A stretch of 64,000 nucleotides of DNA from Actinomycetota bacterium. GTDB lineage: Bacteria > Actinomycetota > Geothermincolia > Fen-727 > Anoxymicrobiaceae. The DNA lies in NCBI GenBank assembly GCA_018831265.1, contig JAHJCO010000026.1, positions 62,001-126,000 on the forward strand. Direction: 5' to 3'. Positions 60,116-64,000 of the stretch are shown in pieces (the first letter of the stretch is position 1; each line of letters begins with the position of its first letter). Under the pieces are notes generated by a model, which was not told the DNA's origin, did no database searches, and was given only the letters and a program-made list of their open reading frames with translations. The position numbers and the translations under genes are program-made.

Positions 60116-61656
60116 GACTCGCTGAGCGCCTGAAGGCCGAGGGCCGCCCATACGTGCTCTGCGTCGGCCTGTTGACCGCGGTGGGGTTCCTGGCGCGGCT
60201 TGCGTACCTGTTCTACCCCGTTCAGCCGGACGAGGCTCAGAGTTACGTGCTCTACGCATCCAGGTCCCTCGCCTACGGCCTGTCCCACTACACGCATCCG
60301 AACAACCACCCTCTCAACACGGTGCTCACCTTCGTATCGACGAGGCTGTTGGGCAGCGGGCCGGTCGGCCTGAGGCTCCCCGCGCTCGTCCTCGGGACCC
60401 TGCTCATCCCTTTGACTTACCTGGTCGCCAGGAAGCTCTACGACAAGCGGGTGGCCCTGCTGGCGTGCGCCCTGGCGGCGGGGGGATCCAGGGCACTCAT
60501 CGTCTACTCCGCCCAGTCCAGGGGCTACATCGCGCAGGCCTTCCTCTTCATGTGCGTGGTGCTGTGCGCCCTGTATATCAAGAGGGACGGCAAGGGATGG
60601 ATTGCTTTCGCCGCCTTCTCGTTCCTCGCTTTCTACGCCCTGCCGACTACCGCTTACTTCTTCGGCGCCGTCGCACTCTGGCTGCTCGTCTCGGCGTTGT
60701 TCGGCGACGTGGTCGGGGCCCGGGGCGCCTTCCTGCGGAAATGGGCGCTGGCCTGTGCCGCGGTGATCGGCGCGACGGTCCTCGCCTACCTCCCGTTCAC
60801 CCTGACAGGCGGGCTGTCCTCGCTGACCTCGAACACCTTCGTCAGGAGCCTGCCCGTCTCCGCGTTCCTGAGAGACACCCCCTGGAGCCTGGGAAGGCTG
60901 TACGTCGAGTGGAGCGGGGGGCTCCTTGTCTACGTGTTCGGCGTCTTCCTCATCGGCTTCCTGGTCTCGATCGTGTTCCACGGTAGGATGTCTGTCGACA
61001 GGGTAAACCTGGCCCTGGTGGTGCTGGCCTGGTGTGCCCTGGTCCTCATCGTCCAGAGGGTGGTACCTTTCTCCAGGGTCTGGCTTCCCCTTCTCCCCCT
61101 GTTCTTCGCGTTCTCCTCGGCGGGCCTCGTCTACGCCGCAGGGCGGGTCGGCGGGCTTGCCTTCAGGGGCCGGGAGGTCCGCGTGAGACCGTACCTTTTC
61201 CCGCTGGTCGCCCTCGGACTGGCCCTGCTGCTGCTTTTCGCCGTCGTTCCTTCCGACGCGTTTTCGCGCGACAGGAACCAGTTGCTCGAGTCGTGGGGAG
61301 ACTACGGCGTGATGGACCACGGGCGCATCGCGTCTGAGCTGAAGGGAGTCCTCGAGGACGGTGACCTGGTCTACGCCGGAGGGCTGACCCGGACCCTGCT
61401 GGGATACTACTTCGAAAGGGAAGGCATTCCGCTGTCCTTCCTCTACGGCGACTGGCCCGGCGTCCGGCCGGTCGATCCGGATGATGTAAAGAGGGTGATA
61501 ATCGTCACCGACTCGAACCGCCTGGTTTTCGCCAACGCCGTCTCGCAGAGCAATCTGGAGCTCAACCGCGATTTCCCGCTGGTCGAGCGCGTATCGCCTG
61601 ATGGTGAGGCCTTCGAGCTGTACATCTTCGACGTCCCGAACCTGGACGGTGAATAA
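60112..61656 (+). CDS. GT39/ArnT-like membrane glycosyltransferase
   Basis: A 514-residue polytopic membrane protein with about 10-12 helices. The first external loop after TM1 carries the acidic motif PVQPDEAQSYVLY (about residues 36-48), as in protein mannosyltransferases and ArnT that use lipid-linked sugars, and SHYTHPNNHPLNTV follows. The C-terminal 130 residues form a soluble outer domain. The likely role is transfer of a sugar to a surface protein or lipid. The acceptor is unknown. Confidence 0.75.
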   Translation: MRLAERLKAEGRPYVLCVGLLTAVGFLARLAYLFYPVQPDEAQSYVLYASRSLAYGLSHYTHPNNHPLNTVLTFVSTRLLGSGPVGLRLPALVLGTLLIPLTYLVARKLYDKRVALLACALAAGGSRALIVYSAQSRGYIAQAFLFMCVVLCALYIKRDGKGWIAFAAFSFLAFYALPTTAYFFGAVALWLLVSALFGDVVGARGAFLRKWALACAAVIGATVLAYLPFTLTGGLSSLTSNTFVRSLPVSAFLRDTPWSLGRLYVEWSGGLLVYVFGVFLIGFLVSIVFHGRMSVDRVNLALVVLAWCALVLIVQRVVPFSRVWLPLLPLFFAFSSAGLVYAAGRVGGLAFRGREVRVRPYLFPLVALGLALLLLFAVVPSDAFSRDRNQLLESWGDYGVMDHGRIASELKGVLEDGDLVYAGGLTRTLLGYYFEREGIPLSFLYGDWPGVRPVDPDDVKRVIIVTDSNRLVFANAVSQSNLELNRDFPLVERVSPDGEAFELYIFDVPNLDGE

Positions 61657-61657
61657 G

Positions 61658-62644
61658 ATGGTGCCTGGCACGATTCGATTCAACCGGGTGGTCCGGGCCG
61701 GGCTTGCAGCCGTCACCGCGGTCCTGCTGGCTTGCGGATGCGGCGGGGGCGGCGCCGGGCGCGGGGTGGTGGAACGTGGCGAAAGCATTTCCTTCCTCGG
61801 AGTCGCGGTGGCGGGTGAGGTGGTCTGGGCCGTAGGGACCGAAGGCGACAGGGGTGCCGTTTTCCGCTACGACGGTTCCTGGGAGACGGTGAGGACGGCG
61901 GACGAGACGCTCACCGGGGTATCCGCCTCCGGTGACGACGTGTGGGTCGCCGGCGTGGCAGGCTCGGTCCTGCACTTCGACGGCCGGGCATGGACCGCCT
62001 GGGACCTGGAGGTCGAGGGCGGTCTTTACTGCGTGTCTTCGGCGGATGGCGTTCACGTCTGGGTTGCCGGGGACCTGGGGGTGGTCTACTACTTCGATGG
62101 CACCGGGTGGACGATACAGGACACCCCCGTCCGTTGGAATATCAAGAGCGTGTCCGCCGTGGACCCGGAGCACGTCTGGGCCGTCGGCGCCGGCGGCATC
62201 CTCTTCTTCAACGGTCGCGGGTGGACGCTCCAGTACGGGACCGAGGGCGGGGGCGCCTTCTCCGGGCTGAGCGGGGTAGCCGCGCCGGACCCCACCCACG
62301 CCTGGGCCTGCGGTACGACCGATGGGGGTGGCACTTTCAGCATCCTGTCCTGGGACGGGAAGGATTGGAAGAAGGCACACTCCACCGGGGACCTCAGGCT
62401 GGTGGGCATATGCGCGATCGGGCCCTCTAGCGTCTATGCCGCCTCCACGGAGGGCTTCGTGTACTCGGCCGGCGGCGCCTTCCATACGAAACGGGTGCTG
62501 GAGGACACGGAAAGGGAGACGCTCAACGGCATCTCGGCCTCGAGCGTGGACGAGATCTGGGCGGTCGGTACCATGACCGAGATCCGCTACAGGACCCTGA
62601 CTGCGTTCGACCGCCCCGTTGCGGTCAGGCTCACCAGTCCCTGA
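61658..62644 (+). CDS. Beta-propeller lipoprotein
   Basis: A 328-residue secreted lipoprotein. The signal segment ends in LLACGC, a good lipobox. The mature part has about six repeats of the form VWAVG..G.I.FFDG..W (for example VWVAGDLGVVYYFDGTGW, VWAVGAGGILFFNGRGW), predicting a beta-propeller. The start ATG lies within a hairpin-repeat end motif (GGTGCCTGGCACGATTC), so the first residues MVPGTIRF may derive from a repeat insertion; a GTG at 61688 is the likely older start. Probably a surface sensor or binding protein. Confidence 0.75.
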   Translation: MVPGTIRFNRVVRAGLAAVTAVLLACGCGGGGAGRGVVERGESISFLGVAVAGEVVWAVGTEGDRGAVFRYDGSWETVRTADETLTGVSASGDDVWVAGVAGSVLHFDGRAWTAWDLEVEGGLYCVSSADGVHVWVAGDLGVVYYFDGTGWTIQDTPVRWNIKSVSAVDPEHVWAVGAGGILFFNGRGWTLQYGTEGGGAFSGLSGVAAPDPTHAWACGTTDGGGTFSILSWDGKDWKKAHSTGDLRLVGICAIGPSSVYAASTEGFVYSAGGAFHTKRVLEDTERETLNGISASSVDEIWAVGTMTEIRYRTLTAFDRPVAVRLTSP

Positions 62645-62658
62645 GTCGATCAGGGCCC

Positions 62659-63441
62659 CTAGATCGTATGGCTCGCGTCGTTCGGGCAGGAGATCAGGGG
62701 AGGGCTCCCCGCGACCCATACGTAGGGCGCGTTGCCGGATGGGCAGACTGGTATTCTTTTCAGAACCTTTGTGCCGGGCTGCACCATGTCCTCGGCATTG
62801 CTCGGGAACACCGGGTTGTCGAAGAACGCTTCATACGACTGTATCGCCCCGTCCACCGTCCGCAGGTTCGACTGGCACGTCCTGCGCCGGGCGGCATCCG
62901 AACCCTGCTCTGTGACCTCGACTTCAGCCTCACCGGAGCTCGAGTCACCGTTAACCTTGTGCAGCTGCATGAGGCCCTCTTCGTCTTTGAGGAAGTCGCC
63001 CTCTATCAGGAAGACAAGTGTCCCCGAGTTGTCGTCGTTCGAGAGCAGCAGCCTGTTCCCCTCCTGCTTCCAGGTGCCCCCCGCGTTCGATCCGGTGCCG
63101 TCGCCGCCGTAGCTGAAGTCAACCGACCAGGAGCCATCCGATCTGAGGTCGAGCGTTACGACGCCGCCGCTGTCGCGGTACTTGCCCGCGGCGGAGCCGC
63201 CGCCCCCTGAAAGCAACAGGACCAGCGCTGTAACGACGCCCACGAGGAGCACGACGCCGAGGGCAATACCCAGGATCAGCCATATCCGCCTGTCTCCCCC
63301 GCCGCCCCGTCGCATCTGCGCGACCGGTGGGGGCTGCCGCGGGTATCCGGCGGAGCCGGCCGCGTAGGGATTCAGCTGGGCGCAAGTCGGACAGAACCTG
63401 AATGAATCGTCATACACGGTGCCGCATCTGGGGCAGTTCAC
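62659..63441 (-). CDS. Zinc-ribbon membrane protein with beta-rich and pseudopilin-like outer domains
   Basis: A 260-residue protein with a zinc ribbon (CPRCGTVYDDSFRFCPTCA, residues 3-21), a linker, one membrane helix (about 54-76), a beta-rich domain (about 80-180, GTWKQEGNRLLLSNDDN) and a tail with TCQSNLRTVDGAIQSYE and PVCPSGNAPYVW, which resembles the tail of the protein at 47579-48067. GTG 63441 follows GAGGAGG. Function unknown. Confidence 0.65.
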   Translation of the reverse strand: MNCPRCGTVYDDSFRFCPTCAQLNPYAAGSAGYPRQPPPVAQMRRGGGGDRRIWLILGIALGVVLLVGVVTALVLLLSGGGGSAAGKYRDSGGVVTLDLRSDGSWSVDFSYGGDGTGSNAGGTWKQEGNRLLLSNDDNSGTLVFLIEGDFLKDEEGLMQLHKVNGDSSSGEAEVEVTEQGSDAARRRTCQSNLRTVDGAIQSYEAFFDNPVFPSNAEDMVQPGTKVLKRIPVCPSGNAPYVWVAGSPPLISCPNDASHTI

Positions 63442-63451
63442 TGCCGCCTCC

Positions 63452-64000
63452 TCAGTCCTCGAACCCGCCGATGGAGTCCGCGCCCTCACTCCGCTGCAAC
63501 CAGTACAACGCCTTCTCGGACATGATCCTCCGACCCGCGGTCAGGCATCGCACCGACACCCCCGCGAACGTGCCCAGGGGCATCCTGTCCGACATGTCGT
63601 AGGTCCTCCGCGAGCCTGCCGGAACGGTGTCGGTGAAGGTGATGTTCCCGAGGCCCGTATCGGTGAGGTATGACACCTCGACCTGGACATCCACGGTCTC
63701 GGGGTTCTGGACCAGGGTCCAGGTCTCCCGGGACTCCAGGCCACCGCACCCGCCGAAGGGTAGCCTGAATGCGGTGTGCGGGACCGCCATCCCGATGGAA
63801 TCGTGGGCGGCCTCCCCCGTCCCGTTGTCCCAGTACATGGCGCGTTCCGCGATGATCCCCTGGGTTCCATGGACGCGGGTCGAGAGGTCCCTGTCCGGGA
63901 GGTCGTCGTTGACCCTGATGGTCTCCCGCGAGTTGGCGGGCATGGTAAAGGTGGCCTTGGGCACCGGACCGGTATCGGTCATGTAGGTCACGTCCACGTC
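63452..64000 (-). CDS. Surface protein with beta-sandwich repeats (5' partial)
   Basis: The frame is open to the window end, so only the C-terminal 182 residues are visible. They hold two related segments of about 90 residues, each with YLTDTG or YMTDTG, an acidic Thr/Ser stretch and AERAMYW or SEKALYW. This AERxMYW pattern recurs in large actinobacterial secreted proteins. It lies ten bases upstream of the zinc-ribbon gene and is likely co-transcribed. Function unknown. Confidence 0.65.
   Translation of the reverse strand, partial: DVDVTYMTDTGPVPKATFTMPANSRETIRVNDDLPDRDLSTRVHGTQGIIAERAMYWDNGTGEAAHDSIGMAVPHTAFRLPFGGCGGLESRETWTLVQNPETVDVQVEVSYLTDTGLGNITFTDTVPAGSRRTYDMSDRMPLGTFAGVSVRCLTAGRRIMSEKALYWLQRSEGADSIGGFED

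Overview
The window is high-GC, gene-dense bacterial DNA. It most resembles an anaerobic, deep-branching member of the Actinomycetota. Supporting signs are the glycyl-radical ribonucleotide reductase with NrdR, LL-diaminopimelate aminotransferase plus DapF, an EF-G2-type GTPase, a fused sugar-nucleotidyltransferase/phosphomannomutase-like protein, DUF3786, many GTG/TTG starts and many zinc-ribbon membrane proteins. The taxonomic call is inference only.

Layout. 1-12.6 kb: a 5'-truncated K+ channel/TrkA protein, an RlpA-like protein, a metallo-beta-lactamase-fold hydrolase, a geranylgeranyl-reductase-like flavoprotein, two small membrane proteins, an acyl-CoA synthetase, a RAM-domain protein, an FtsX-type permease and an M61-like protein that has lost its catalytic residues. 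12.6-17.5 kb: leftward DUF3786-queC and nrdR-nrdD-thioredoxin-like-dut. 17.8-28.4 kb: a long leftward run, pgsA-like - nucleotidyltransferase/PMM - PMM - LigB-like - AMMECR1 - miaA - dapF - dapL - hflX. 28.5-30 kb: a C45-type Ntn hydrolase. 38.9-49.9 kb: HU, der, DUF512, EF-G2, HIT, thrS, tRNA-Val and zinc-ribbon membrane proteins. 59.3-64 kb: an alpha/beta hydrolase, a GT39-like membrane glycosyltransferase, a beta-propeller lipoprotein and two surface or membrane proteins.

The main discovery is a pair of related integrative elements. E1 (30264-38695, about 8.4 kb) sits in tRNA-Pro(GGG). E2 (49885-59069, about 9.2 kb) sits in tRNA-Cys(GCA). Each is bounded by a 43-45 bp direct repeat of the tRNA 3' end. 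Each has a leftward operon of overlapping genes: HTH regulator, excisionase-type HTH, DnaB-N/RepA-like ATPase, a variable small gene, terminase large subunit, a coiled-coil protein, two tiny conserved proteins and a terminase small-like protein. E2 adds a PD-(D/E)xK nuclease. A rightward unit holds one element-specific gene plus a tyrosine integrase. Neither element has portal, capsid, tail or lysis genes. They read as compact phage satellites that bring their own terminase. They also share integrase arm-type repeats at matching distances, outward-facing iteron-like clusters at both ends, and a hairpin with a conserved loop and covarying stem.

A second theme is a family of short hairpin repeats with ends of the type GGGGTCAGGCACC or GGTGCCTGGCACC, found at gene ends throughout the host DNA. 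No CRISPR array or rRNA gene was seen.
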